A stretch of DNA of 39,647 nt. Origin: Chromera velia. Lineage: Eukaryota > Sar > Chromeraceae. Within the stretch, counting starts at the first letter, position 1; each line of letters opens with the position of its first letter. Shown here one piece after another: positions 10,690-20,677 of the stretch. The position numbers and the translations under genes were made by a program. The notes below the pieces were generated by a model. It saw nothing but the letters and a program-made list of their open reading frames with translations. It was not told the origin of the DNA and made no database searches. Location: positions 1 through 39,647 of the forward strand of contig JAHBMJ010000811.1 in assembly GCA_018398765.1 (NCBI GenBank), in the 5' to 3' direction.

Positions 10690-11097
10690 CGAGAAAACGC
10701 TCTGTCAGACATCTTCTAAAACCGTCAGAAAACATCTGACAGAGCGCTTTTTGTGGCAACATTTATGTGGAAAAAGTCCGTTTGCTCAGAGGTTCAGGAC
10801 TCCGCAGTTTTGAACCTGTGGACCTTTAAGATGGATAAGAGACTTCAGACCAGATTATTGGCCGACAGAAGCAAAGTCGGCTGCGTGCGTCGAAGGGGCA
10901 GGGTGCCGCTACCCCCTCTGGCCCCGTGGCGGCGCCTCCCGGACCTATAATAAGCCCATGTCTGGACCTAGCGGCAGGGGGGTTTGACCCCCCTTGCCCA
11001 AGGTTCAGAAGTGCGGATTTCTGAACCTCGGGTGGGGGGAGGGGGTCCGACCCAACTCGAGGTCCGTGACCCAAAACAGTCAGAAAACATTTTTTGA
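10690..11097. repeat. Cluster of hairpins and inverted repeats
   Basis: CGCTCTGTCAGA (about 10699) pairs with TCTGACAGAGCG (about 10733). AGGTTCAGAA...TTCTGAACCT forms a perfect 10-bp-arm hairpin with an 8-base loop near 11010-11037. A diverged copy of that hairpin in the opposite orientation lies near 10791-10818. GTCAGAAAACAT occurs near both ends (about 10728 and 11079). This could be a small non-autonomous element abutting the 3' end of the nuclease gene, but no target duplication could be defined. Confidence 0.45.
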
Positions 11098-11099
11098 TT

Positions 11100-12110
11100 T
11101 TAATTTTTAGGAACGGTGGAGGAGTACAAGCACACAGGCAGATGATCACTCATATAGTTGTACTCAGTGAAAAGGTTGCTTCTTGACCCACAAAGTTGTG
11201 CCGTGACGAAGCGGGATGTTACCTGGTCTGTGGCAATGTAGTCTTCCCCCAAATTCATCTTGCAAGCGTCCGCACTGCAGCAGCTCTTCAAGCCCTTCTT
11301 TATTTTCGTTGTGTCATACGGAAATACTACGGTCTTTATGGATATGGAGTACTCGAGATCTGTCAGCTGGGAGGCAGAGTTGTGGTCGTTTGCATCCATG
11401 GTCACAAAGATCTGGTTCACCTCCCTGTCCAGTGTCTTACCCATACCTGAGAAGGCCGCGTTCGAGGACTCCAACAGCTTTGGTGTGACCCTCTGCATCA
11501 CATTAGACTGATCATTCTGGTGACCAAACCAGGTGGAGGCAAACAAAACACGCCTATACAAAAAGTGCATTGCCACCATCGACCGCACGTCCCACCTCCC
11601 TTTGACCCTAGTCCTCTCTGTGGAGCCCCAAGAGATCGGCACAGGATGGGCAGCTTCCATAGTTTTCGTGTTGTAGAAAATTGCAGTGGCCTCCCCCGGT
11701 ACCGTATAGGCCGCATATCCGGGGTTGACAGACTGGAGGCCTTTGAGGAACCAGTTCGTCTTTACGTTGGCATTTTCATTGAACTCCTGCACTCCAATCA
11801 TATCAATGCCAAGAGAGGCCATGAACCTTCCTGCGTTGACTGTGCACTGTGTAGAATCACCGTACTTTTGTTGGCACTTGAGAACTGCCGACTTCTCGGT
11901 GCCGTCACCTCCTGCAGAGGGATTGCTCTGAACTTGAAGCGCGATGTTGAAAGTGGCTACAGAGAAGGGAGTACGCGAGAAAGCGGTAGAAGAAACGGAG
12001 ACAAAAGGGGGTGCTGCCTCTTCAGTCCACTCCTTTGGACTGGCGGAAGCATCCGAGGCGGCTGGGATGATAGTAACAAGGACAAGAAATAGGGTGCCGA
12101 GGAGCAACAT
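11100..12110 (-). CDS. Secreted endonuclease/exonuclease/phosphatase (EEP) family protein
   Basis: A single-exon frame of 336 residues. Residues 1-20 are a hydrophobic signal peptide (MLLLGTLFLVLV...). The EEP (DNase I-like) fold motifs follow in order: ATFNIA (Asn55), VQEF (Glu109, metal-binding), GHQND (His197), DANDHN (Asp239 and Asn241) and SDHLPV (Asp322, His323 general base). These are the residues used for metal-dependent phosphodiester or phosphomonoester cleavage in the family. The substrate cannot be told from sequence; nuclease, sphingomyelinase-like or inositol phosphatase activities are all possible. The signal peptide predicts action in the secretory pathway or outside the cell. 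Six cysteines suggest disulfides. It is intronless, unlike the other host genes here, and ends a few bases from a hairpin cluster. Intronless transfer or retroposition are possible origins. Confidence 0.85.
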   Translation of the reverse strand: MLLLGTLFLVLVTIIPAASDASASPKEWTEEAAPPFVSVSSTAFSRTPFSVATFNIALQVQSNPSAGGDGTEKSAVLKCQQKYGDSTQCTVNAGRFMASLGIDMIGVQEFNENANVKTNWFLKGLQSVNPGYAAYTVPGEATAIFYNTKTMEAAHPVPISWGSTERTRVKGRWDVRSMVAMHFLYRRVLFASTWFGHQNDQSNVMQRVTPKLLESSNAAFSGMGKTLDREVNQIFVTMDANDHNSASQLTDLEYSISIKTVVFPYDTTKIKKGLKSCCSADACKMNLGEDYIATDQVTSRFVTAQLCGSRSNLFTEYNYMSDHLPVCLYSSTVPKN

Positions 12111-13092
12111 GATTAAAGTCAGTCTACAGGGGTTTCACGATTTCGGATGTCTCCAGGTGTATTGAAAAATGACCTGTCCTTTTTTTGATGTTTTCAGGCA
12201 CGGCTTGCTCCCCTGTATGACCAACTACTGAGGTGAAGCAGCCATACAGGAGTCAGACTTTTGCAGGGATTCTTCAGAGCCTGCTTGCTTCCTATAGATG
12301 CGACGATCCTTTTCATGCATTGCATGCATGATCCGATGATGATATATTCTTCTTTATATATATATATATATATAGTACGTACGGTGTCGTTGCACATGCA
12401 GCAGGCATGCATGTATGCATGCATGCATGGATATGAAATGCATGTAGCCGGCCATGTATGCAAGGATGTTCGCGCGCATTCGCGTGCGAGAATCACTTAC
12501 GTCGATCTGCACCGCTGCACGTGGCGGAAAAGCTTGTTGTGCGTGCAGACACCATCATATATATTCCGGGAGGGAGGCAAGCATCAGAAAAACAAAGGCA
12601 TACATCAAACATCGGATTGCCGTGTTTTTTTCGCTTTTGCGGGCCACTTGCTTTGTTCGTATTTTCAACAAACTCCAACTTTCTGGGGCCTGCATGCATG
12701 TCCTTTTATTGCTCCAATTTGACTTTCAAGAGGACGGGGGGAGGGGCATGTAACATAGTGAGGCGAGCCACGGGACCGGCCAATCCCGGAGTGAGCCGAA
12801 CTAACGCGCACCGCCGCCGCACGGGACGCTCGCAGCTCAGAGACTAACATACGCACGCAGGCTCATGGAGGCGCCGCCATGCCAGTCTGTATTAGAAGAG
12901 AATTAAATAAAATAGAAATAAAATAGAATTAATTTAGTCAGCTGCGTATAGCCTGGATTAAGTAAACAACAGTTGCTTGCAAAGCTTCTAGAAGCAGTTT
13001 GGAAGTGAACTTTGAACTGACAGACTTTCCATAGTAGAGATCTAACTGAACTAAGTGCGCTCACTTAGGAGAAGAAGAGTTACTTCCTTACG
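12111..13092. other. Intergenic region upstream of the nuclease gene
   Basis: Contains a (TA)n tract at about 12355-12375 and many TGCATGCA units at 12320-12440. A G/C-rich block follows to 12860, then AT-rich DNA. I find no supported gene. The short pyrimidine-rich stretch and ATG-proximal region at 12111-12190 would hold the nuclease promoter (minus strand), but I see no defined element. 12895-13092 may be a diverged LTR, because a tRNA-primer-like site follows it. Confidence 0.4.
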
Positions 13093-13105
13093 TGGTAGCA
13101 GAGCC
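13093..13105 (+). promoter_or_regulatory. Primer-binding-site-like sequence
   Basis: TGGTAGCAGAGCC resembles the complement of the 3' end of eukaryotic initiator tRNA-Met, the commonest primer site of LTR retrotransposons. It follows CTTACG, much as TGGCAGCAGAG follows CTCTACG in the minus-strand element at 16459-16471. It therefore suggests a second, plus-oriented LTR ending at 13092, head-to-head with the minus-strand element. Confidence 0.4.
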
Positions 13106-13267
13106 GTAGAGTTATGGCGCTGCTAACATACAGGGCTATAAGATCTGAGAGTCGGACATGCATTGTTCGTACTTCTCTTTAGTCTTACACACAGGCAAGA
13201 CTGTACTTCTGAATTAACTTGCATGCGAACCATTTAATACAATGCATGCATGCACATACATATGCGC

Positions 13268-14525
13268 TTTAGGGGGTAGCACTAGGATGAACATTATAAG
13301 TACCCCTAGTTTGGTGGGCTTTCTAACTAGTTAGGATGATAGTTTAGACTTATGCTATATAAAAGTTATAGATATAGAACATATTGGAGATTTGATTTCT
13401 ATAGTGGTGGGCCATTCATACTGTCTAGTTCATGAGAAATTCTTGTTCAAAGGTAGTGTCGCCACGATCTGGCGGGGCTTTTCATGGCGGGGATAGACTG
13501 TGACAAACCTTCACCTCCCGCCAGTACGCCTGCCCCGCCATGTCCCGCCAGACATAGTCAATCCCCGCCAAGAAAAATAAATACTTACCTGAGGCTCTCA
13601 GTAACCCACACCAAAGACAAGTCAAGCTCATCCTCCCGTGTCTGTTGCTTCTTCATGTTCCATGTCATTCCATTTCTTTAAACAACGCGCCAATTTTGAG
13701 GCAGAAACACTAAGAGTAGAACCAGATCGATAGACTTCGTCGGCTTTGGGGCGGGAAGGAGGAAAAGACGTAGAAGGCTCTGAAGAAGACGAGGAGGAAG
13801 AGCGGGGGGACGGGGACGAAGAGGAGGAAGAAGACGAGGAAGAGTGGCCTCAGCTTCTCAACGGGTTTTCGATACCCGTCCCCCATCTGGTGGCAGATAG
13901 TATTGTTGCCTCAGATATCCCGATTCCATGGAAGGATGCCGACGTGCTGATAGCCGCGGAGAATAGAACCATCAGAGTGGAAGGATACGAATGGATCATG
14001 GGTCTTTCGGTTATAAGGGACAGGTTTTTTGTGAAAGGAATCGAATTGAGAAAGTATTTTTCGTTTGAAGGAAAGTATGCCAACCAGTGGGTGTGGGTAG
14101 AGAGGATAGTCACTGTGTAAACAAACTGCAAAGAGGCGTGTTAGAGGTTGGCAGGAGGTGGGAGGGGGCTGGCGGGGGGCTGGCGGGTGGCTGGCGGGAG
14201 GCGGGTGGAGGAAAAGCAGACTGGAAGTCTATCTTCTGGCGGGGGTTTGCTTTGTTAGCGGGGAGGTCTAACCTTAGAGAGACGATCAGGCCCTGCCAAG
14301 TCAAGCTGCCCGCCACCCCGTCAAATCGTGGCGACATGACTTTGAACCAATTTTTTGAAGTAAAAATATAACCCGCCATCAGTTCTGTTAGCTCCAATCA
14401 GCAGAATGTAGACAAAAAGATTGGTATATGAACAAAGTGCCCGCCATATCTAGATTTTTTGTTAGAGAAAGTATAAACTTAGGGTTGCCCTTATACAGTT
14501 ACTGTAAGATAGTGCTACCCCCTAG
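13268..14525. mobile_element. hAT-like non-autonomous DNA transposon, 8-bp TSD
   Basis: It interrupts the LTR and is flanked by an exact 8-bp duplication, ATATGCGC (13260-13267 and 14526-14533). The ends are TTTAGGGGGTAGCACTA and, on the other strand, CTAGGGGGTAGCACTA. Weaker inverted similarity continues inward for about 200 bases, including GTTCAAAG and TGTCGCCACGAT...GCGGGG, near 13448-13478 on the left and 14318-14346 on the right. GGCGGG/CCCGCC motifs are repeated near both inner ends. An 8-bp duplication and YAGGG-type termini fit hAT. No transposase is recognisable. Confidence 0.8.
13749..14119 (+). pseudogene. Acidic cargo ORF inside the hAT-like element
   Basis: An open frame without an ATG near its start. 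It encodes an Asp/Glu-rich stretch and then a compact segment (PVPHLVADSIVASDIPIPWK through GKYANQWVWVERIVTV), ending at TAA. I do not recognise the domain. The 3616-5386 transposon likewise carries an ATG-less frame that opens with an acidic region, but I see no clear homology between the two. It may be a captured exon or a transposon-encoded accessory protein. Confidence 0.35.
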
Positions 14526-15119
14526 ATATGCGCCATACGCTCGACATCCGCGCACTATGTCCAGCTCTGACAATGCCTACAACCTCACAATATAACGTGC
14601 CACCTCCCCCAGAGTATCATCCCAACACTTTCATATGGATGTACTCAGCTGTTGAACTCAGACAGGGGTTGCAAGGTTTATTTCACAAGACGAGAGCGAT
14701 CAGGTTTGACGTGCATGTCTCTACAAAGCATTGTTAGAACCGGGTTTGGGACATCTGATGATGTTTAAAGCTTTTGCCCAGCGGTTTGGAACATTGTGTC
14801 TTCTCTTCTTTTTGTGTCTTTGGACTCCTCTCTCATATGCTCTCATCTCTCTTTTTTTTGTCTATCCTGCATTTCACTTCTGCTCAGGATGGCTCAGGAT
14901 CCTGCATTTCACTTCTGCTCAGGTGGAGGGGCAAAGATGCACTGCCTCTTTCCTACCTATACACATGCCCCCTCTCCTCCAGGCCGTGTCTGCACGGCCA
15001 TGCAAATGAAGTCAAAGGCAGACGCAGCTGAAAAAAAAAAACAAATGGGCTCCATGCATGGAACAGATGAACAAATAGGACTGTTACAGTGGGATGAATA
15101 CCGTCTCCTCAATCTGATC

Positions 15120-15647
15120 TCAAGACTGTCGGCTGTACCCCTTCCATTCGATCACACCTGAACGCTGTTGCCTCATCATGTTCTGCCTTATCATGTTTAA
15201 GGCAGCAGTACGTTCTCGCTCTTGGCGTTCGAATACTAGTTGCACTCTTTCTCTTTCTATCAGGCCTGATCGAATTCCAGTGCAGACAGGCCTAACTCGT
15301 CTCCCCACTTCTGGTGTCTGTACACTGAATCCCTCTCTATATGGAACTCCACCGGGAGGCACCTCATGATCTTGAGCGTGAGCTGAGCGGATCGTGTTCA
15401 GTAGCGCTGCATGTTTTTCCGTTTGTTTTGCCCCCCTCTTTGCTCTCTGCTTCTCTCTCTTTCTCTCTGCCTTTCCTATGTTTCGGGTCAGTTCTATTCT
15501 CCCAATCCTTATGGGAGCAACTTCAGTTTCTCTGGCAATGAACGGCGCTGACTCTAGGAAAAGGGATGCTGCTTTCTGACTGATCTCCCACTGACTGTCT
15601 CCGCTTCCCATGTCTGCATCCTCGTGTCCGGAAAGACCTACTGGCAA
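15120..15647 (-). CDS. Basic ORF in the LTR element interior, unknown
   Basis: 175 residues, strongly charged, with a Lys/Arg-rich run (KAERKREKQRAKRGAKQ) and a second Arg/Glu-rich helix near the C-terminus. No zinc knuckle or enzyme motif is present. It lies between the polypurine tract and the upstream ORF of the same element and could be a nucleic-acid-binding accessory or Gag-like protein. I do not recognise it. Confidence 0.3.
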   Translation of the reverse strand: MPVGLSGHEDADMGSGDSQWEISQKAASLFLESAPFIARETEVAPIRIGRIELTRNIGKAERKREKQRAKRGAKQTEKHAALLNTIRSAHAQDHEVPPGGVPYREGFSVQTPEVGRRVRPVCTGIRSGLIERERVQLVFERQERERTAALNMIRQNMMRQQRSGVIEWKGYSRQS

Positions 15648-15788
15648 TACTGCTTCGAATTCAGATTCTCCTGCATTGCTGTACCTTTGAAAATCAAACG
15701 TCGTCCCTGCACTTTGAACGAATAGGGTCTCTCCTCCTTGGTCACTTCCCTGGAAACCCGGTGTCGCTGTGAAGCTCTTTACTGCTGT

Positions 15789-16133
15789 TTAGGATTCACT
15801 CACCACAACATCACTCTGAGGGCGTTGGGGTCCCCAGTCGTCTGTGGGCGCATGCGGAGTATGTAAAGGTCTGTGCGCCTTGAACTCATCTGCTTCCTTC
15901 CGCTTCACTGGGGAGGCAGTCTGGTCGTCATCCGATTTCTTCCCATCTCTCTTGCTGTATGTCTGTCCGAGGGCCTTCTTATTCCATTGGGTCTTCGAAA
16001 AACGCAAACCACGACGCGTCTTCTTCTTTTTTTCCGGCTTTTCGTCTTCACCCTCCTGATTGATGTCCTTCAATTGCTTGTGACCCTTCCTGGCTCTGCA
16101 TTTCTTCTTGCCCATAGACCCGAGGGCAACCAT
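15789..16133 (-). CDS. Lys-rich ORF in the LTR element interior, unknown
   Basis: 114 residues beginning MVALGSMGKKKCRARKG, with a run of Lys/Arg and Glu, then a polar tail. It overlaps a frame (16070-16294, minus) that begins near the leader of the element and contains LKDVSVVTLDDRYEFVCLLL. That stretch has a faint resemblance to an LSm-type Sm1 motif. A frameshift may join the two. Its role is unknown. Confidence 0.3.
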   Translation of the reverse strand: MVALGSMGKKKCRARKGHKQLKDINQEGEDEKPEKKKKTRRGLRFSKTQWNKKALGQTYSKRDGKKSDDDQTASPVKRKEADEFKAHRPLHTPHAPTDDWGPQRPQSDVVVSES

Positions 16134-16458
16134 CGCTGCATTTCTTCAGCAACTCCGGACAGAAGAAGACAAACAAACTCGTATCGGTCATCCAGGGTCA
16201 CAACGGAGACGTCCTTCAGTTCCTCTACACTCTTCACGAGGAACGCAATTGCACAGAAAATCGGGCCCACTTCTTTATGTAGCCTCAACGTCATCGCAAC
16301 AATAAGAGAAAGACCTACAAGAACTCTGAAAAGCGAACAGACTCAATACACCCAGTGAAGATCGTCATCTTGTGCGAAAGAATACCTGCCGTCTGCCATT
16401 CAACGATAAAGAGATTCGTCTCTGATCATGAACAGAACAGATTGGTCCCTGACCGATC

Positions 16459-16471
16459 TACTCTGCTGCCA
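16459..16471 (-). promoter_or_regulatory. Primer-binding-site-like sequence of the LTR element
   Basis: On the minus strand TGGCAGCAGAGTA starts at the first base after the 5' LTR. It is one substitution away from the TGGTAGCAGAG at 13093 and resembles the initiator tRNA-Met complement. Confidence 0.5.
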
Positions 16472-16711
16472 CGTAGAGTTATGGCGCTGCTAACATACGG
16501 GGCTATAAGATGTGAGAGTCGGACATGTATTGTTCGTACTTCTCTTTAGTCTTACACAGAGGCAAGACTGTACTTCTGAATTGACTTGCATGCGAACCAT
16601 TTAATACAATGCATGCATGTACATATATATGCCTTGTACATATGCACCATATGCTCGACATGCGCGCACTATGTACAGCTCTGACAATACCTACAACCTC
16701 ACAATGTAACG
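16472..16711 (-). repeat. 5' LTR of the minus-strand element
   Basis: The intact 240-bp copy. Where the sister LTR carries the hAT-like insertion, this one reads ATATGCCTTGTACATATGCAC. This holds two near-copies of the target octamer and about 13 more bases than the sister without its insertion. Confidence 0.7.
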
Positions 16712-17470
16712 ACGCAAGAGGACTGAATAACTCTGTTTTGCCGCTTGCACTAACACAAGCTATCACATCTATACTCAATGAGTTCTTTCTATACATATGA
16801 GTTTCTTTCAGTCCCTTTAAACTCGTTCTGATGGTGTCTTTCTGCAGTTTGTTCCCTTTCTTCAATTCGCTGTATTTTGTGTTGTTCACCATCTTTATAT
16901 GCCTCTGCTGACAAAAGTTTGTTGGTGAACTGGATCCGTTTGGCCATAGAAGGTGAGTGTTGATGTTTTTGTCAATGTGTAACAATCGTTTTCTCTTCAC
17001 TGCTTCACCTGCTTACCATATAAAATAAAGAAGACGTCTTCCTCTTTTCTCTATACATGATTTCTTTTTGAGTCTTCTTTTGTTGATAAACCACTATCCG
17101 ACATGTTTGTTCCTTCACTTTTAAAAGTCGTTTTAGCATCTTTAATATTTTACGAGAATTACCCGGTGGGTTTGAGCTTGAAATACTGCCGTTATGGTTA
17201 CTTTGTCTGTAAAGGCACATGTAGAAAGAAACAGAGGGGAGGAAAAGAGCCACAACATTATCCAGCTTCTGTTTGAAAAAAAAAACTTAGAGCAGCCTGG
17301 CCGCAAGTGAGTCTGTCTGTATACATCCATTTACCTATGTTTCTATCTGAGAGCTTCATACATATGTGTCTGATAGTATTTGGCTGGATGTTTTACTGCC
17401 TGCATGTCTTTAGTTCTGCATGTGTGTTTGTCTGTGTCTGTGTCTACTTTCTATCCCAGTTTGCGTCTAG

Positions 17471-17501
<31 letters not shown>

Positions 17502-18493
17502 GATGTATGTGTGTTTTATGTATTCTTTTATTATCTTATATGTCTGTTCTGTCAGAGGACCTGAATGTCTGTTAGTCCGTATGTCTGCCCCTGCTTAGTA
17601 ACCTGGATTCATTCTCTATTTAGCTCAGAGTCATTAAGAAAATATTTTTGTGTTTGTTTGTTGAAACTAGGAAAAGTTCACATTTTATATGTAGATCATT
17701 TCTATTGGAGGTAGACATACTTTAAGTGTTCTTGTTCATTTGTTAATTGATGATACGCGGTTTTGATAATCAACTAAAATTTTGTTTTGCCGCGATGTAA
17801 CGTTGTGTAATGCAATGTGGCACCCAATTTCACCTAGGCTTATTTACGGAAATATTGTGCACAAATTTTATTCAATTAATGAATTTTGAAGCAATTATAT
17901 AACGGTATTTTTGTGTGCAGGTGGATTGTTTCATTGGATACACGGCTTTGGGGGCCCGTTTTGTGAAAGTGGCAAGTCGAGGCGATCACTGGGGGAAGAA
18001 TTGGGTTCGTTTGGGAGAAAATGACTCATTTTCTCCCCACTTTTCTCCCCAGCACGTATTTTTTTCCGCCTAGCCCGATGATGGTATATAAGCGATATTT
18101 GACACGCCTGCATGGTTCATGATCTTGAGCGGCTCACTTTTTTGACAGGCCGGCCAGCTAGTTATGAATATCGATATATTCTTGCAGAGAGTCTTGCAGA
18201 GAGATTCAATTCGACACCACAAGTTACTTTCATGTTACCGTCTACATCCCTCTGTGTATACAGTTCGATCTACAGCCCGTCTGTGAGCAGAGAACCCACA
18301 CTGACAGACAGCTGCACTGATCTGTCGACCCTCTCTGCAGTCAGGACAGCAGCGCGCTTCGATCTCATTTTGTTTCAGATGTTTGTGTTTCTCTAGCAAT
18401 TAAGACGACAGCGGCATTAACCCCTTCAACCAAAAACAAGTCCTGCCCCCGGTGACCGGGTTTCCTTCTGCGTGCAACATCGAAGCTGGGACA
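16712..18493. other. Intergenic region before the CS-domain gene
   Basis: No supported gene is seen. A (CT)n tract lies at about 17470-17498 within a TG/CT-rich stretch (17300-17600). AT-rich DNA follows to 17930. A 25-bp palindrome (18013-18037) and the likely promoter and leader of the downstream gene follow. A minus-strand frame at 16712-17000 has no recognisable domain. Confidence 0.4.
18013..18037. repeat. 25-bp near-perfect palindrome
   Basis: GGGAGAAAATGA, one central C, then TCATTTTCTCCC. The centre ATGACTCAT is also an AP-1/bZIP-type core. It lies about 460 bp upstream of the CS-domain gene start. Confidence 0.6.
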
Positions 18494-19156
18494 ATGAGGG
18501 GCTCTCTTAGCCGGATACCGCTCCTTTCCGGCCTCTTGCTTGCCGTCTCGTCCTTCCGGCTTCTCCTTCCTCAGACAACAGAGTGGCAACCGAACCGTCT
18601 CTTCCACCAGCAGTTATACGTTGACCCGCAGAGCCATACCCTCACATTTCCACACCGGTTCTGGCAACATAGACCTTCCTTCTCGAGGCTTTACGCTTCC
18701 GATTCGACGGAGGACGGCAAGGAAGAGGTTGATGATTCAAAGTCCCCGTCTCCGGAGACGGCACTGGAGACGGACTCAGAGTTTTTCAACAGAACCCTTT
18801 CGGACCCCCGTCTCTCCTATCTGACCCAAGAGCTCAGTATGGAGAAGCTAGCAGGTGGGCGGATCCTGAAGAAGACCCTGAAGGAGGGCGACAAGGCGAG
18901 AGGGAAGGTCTCCCTCAGAGACGTCTGCTCACTGGAGTATAACATCACCTGCTGGGAAGACCCCAACCACAGAATTCTGTCCAATGCGTCCCTTGCAACA
19001 CAATTCCCAATCGTCTACGCGGTCGGTCAATAGACGGTCGTGTGGGACAGGAGCCTGTTTCCTCTGTTTGGATCTCATTCAGGGACGGTTATCGGCCTCC
19101 CTCGTTCATTCTCGTTTTCGTCTTTCGCGCTGCCTTGACCGCTTCATCTCCTTTTC

Positions 19157-19208
<52 letters not shown>

Positions 19209-20154
19209 TTTTTTCTTTCTTTCTTTCTTTCTTTCTTTCTTTTATGTGGCCTCTCTGAGCCATGTCCTTCCTCAGGCTTTCCTTGTCAATTCATTTCCTT
19301 TTCGCAACCTCTCTCCCCCCTTCCCTCCCCACCCCTGATACTCTTTTTGCATTCCTTGTTTGGCGCTCAATGGCCATCCCATAACTCGCTCTGTGCATAT
19401 GTGCATGTGTGTGTGTGTGTGTATGTGCGTGCGCGAAGCAGATTCCGGGTGAGATGTGCAACCTCGGACAGGGATTGAGAGACGAGTCGGGAGACTGGAT
19501 TCTCCCTCCATACTCTCACCTCAGGTCGGTCTGTCGGCCGTTGAGTCAGTCAGTGAGCCCAGCAGGGAGGCAGGGAGGTAGGGACAGACTGAAACAGAAC
19601 GAGGACGAAGTGAAGTTTTCGTGTCTCCACGCGGCCATCTCCTCGTCTTCCAATTGCCTCGCAAAGTCCCTCTTTCTTTTTTTCCGTTCCGTGATCTTTC
19701 TTTCTCCCTGTGCTGTTCATCCTATGAGCGATGTGGTCGCTCTGCTCTTGTGAAACTGAGTCGAATAAGTTTCTTTGCTGTTGTTGCCTTGTCTCTTCCC
19801 GCCTTTCCTCTCTTGCCTTTCCTTCTCCTCCCTCCCTTCCGTTTCCTTCCAGTGTTTCGATTGTCTGGCTGTCTGCATTAGCGTGGCTGCCTCCGCCTCC
19901 GCTCTTTCACCGTTGCAATAGAAGAAAGCACACTCATATCCGTATCCGCAATTTTTCTTTCAGAATTCACCTTCACTTCACTTGTTCACTCTTCCACCCC
20001 TTTCTGCAGGTACCGCGTCCGGTTGATGAACTTCGCAGACCACCAGAGTGCCTACAACATTCCTATGCAAGAGGTGAGGCTGCAACAGTCGATAACCAGT
20101 CCAGGAACAGAAGTCCCTCTGATGGAAGAGAACATGTGGATCAGAGAGACAGAC

Positions 20155-20223
<69 letters not shown>

Positions 20224-20637
20224 CAAATGTTCCTACATCGTCTGTTTTGCATCTGGTACCTATGGGCATGCATTTGCTGCGACTTCTCTGCTGGTGCTTT
20301 CGCATGCTTTTCGTCACTCAGAGAGATCTCCGCTCCTCTTGATGTGTACGTCTGTAGATATAGATACGCACATGCGCAAAACCGTGCAAACATACGTTTG
20401 GGTTTGCACAACAGGTGATTGTCCCCTCAGCTCAACTGCCTGAGGCCCCTCCCCCCCTCCCTCCTTGCAGGTCTTGAAGTCCATCCCAGCGACCAAAGAG
20501 CCGTCTCTGTCTGCAGATCAGAGGAAAGAGATGGCGAAGGAGAGGATCTACGTGAGTCACTTATTTAAGAAATTGTGAAGCAATCAAAAAACAGTTTCAT
20601 GAAAGGGGGAAAAACCTCTGGCGTCTGTCTCCGCGTC

Positions 20638-20677
<40 letters not shown>

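Larger units (their letters stand above)
13105..14597 (-). repeat. 3' LTR of the minus-strand element, interrupted
   Basis: The segments 13105-13267 and 14534-14597 together match 16472-16711 at about 90% by eye, sharing GTTATGGCGCTGCTAACATAC and TGACAAT-CCTACAACCTCACAAT. The break is the hAT-like insertion. Confidence 0.75.
13105..16711 (-). mobile_element. Minus-strand LTR-bounded element without recognisable pol
   Basis: Two copies of a repeat of about 240 bp bound a 1,874-bp interior. The 5' LTR (minus strand) is 16711-16472. The 3' LTR is 14597-13105, interrupted by the 13268-14525 insertion. Directly after the 5' LTR comes TGGCAGCAGAG, a primer-binding-site-like sequence. Directly before the 3' LTR comes TGGGGGAGGTGG, a polypurine tract. 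That order is diagnostic of LTR retrotransposons. The LTRs do not have TG/CA ends and no target duplication is obvious. The interior has only small basic ORFs and no protease, RT or integrase, so the element would need help in trans. Confidence 0.65.

Noticed and set aside
13457-14337. A separate inner transposon with TGTCGCCACGAT ends inside the hAT-like element
   Set aside because: No target duplication at these inner ends, and inverted similarity continues outward (GTTCAAAG and beyond), so it is better explained as the inner part of long degenerate TIRs.
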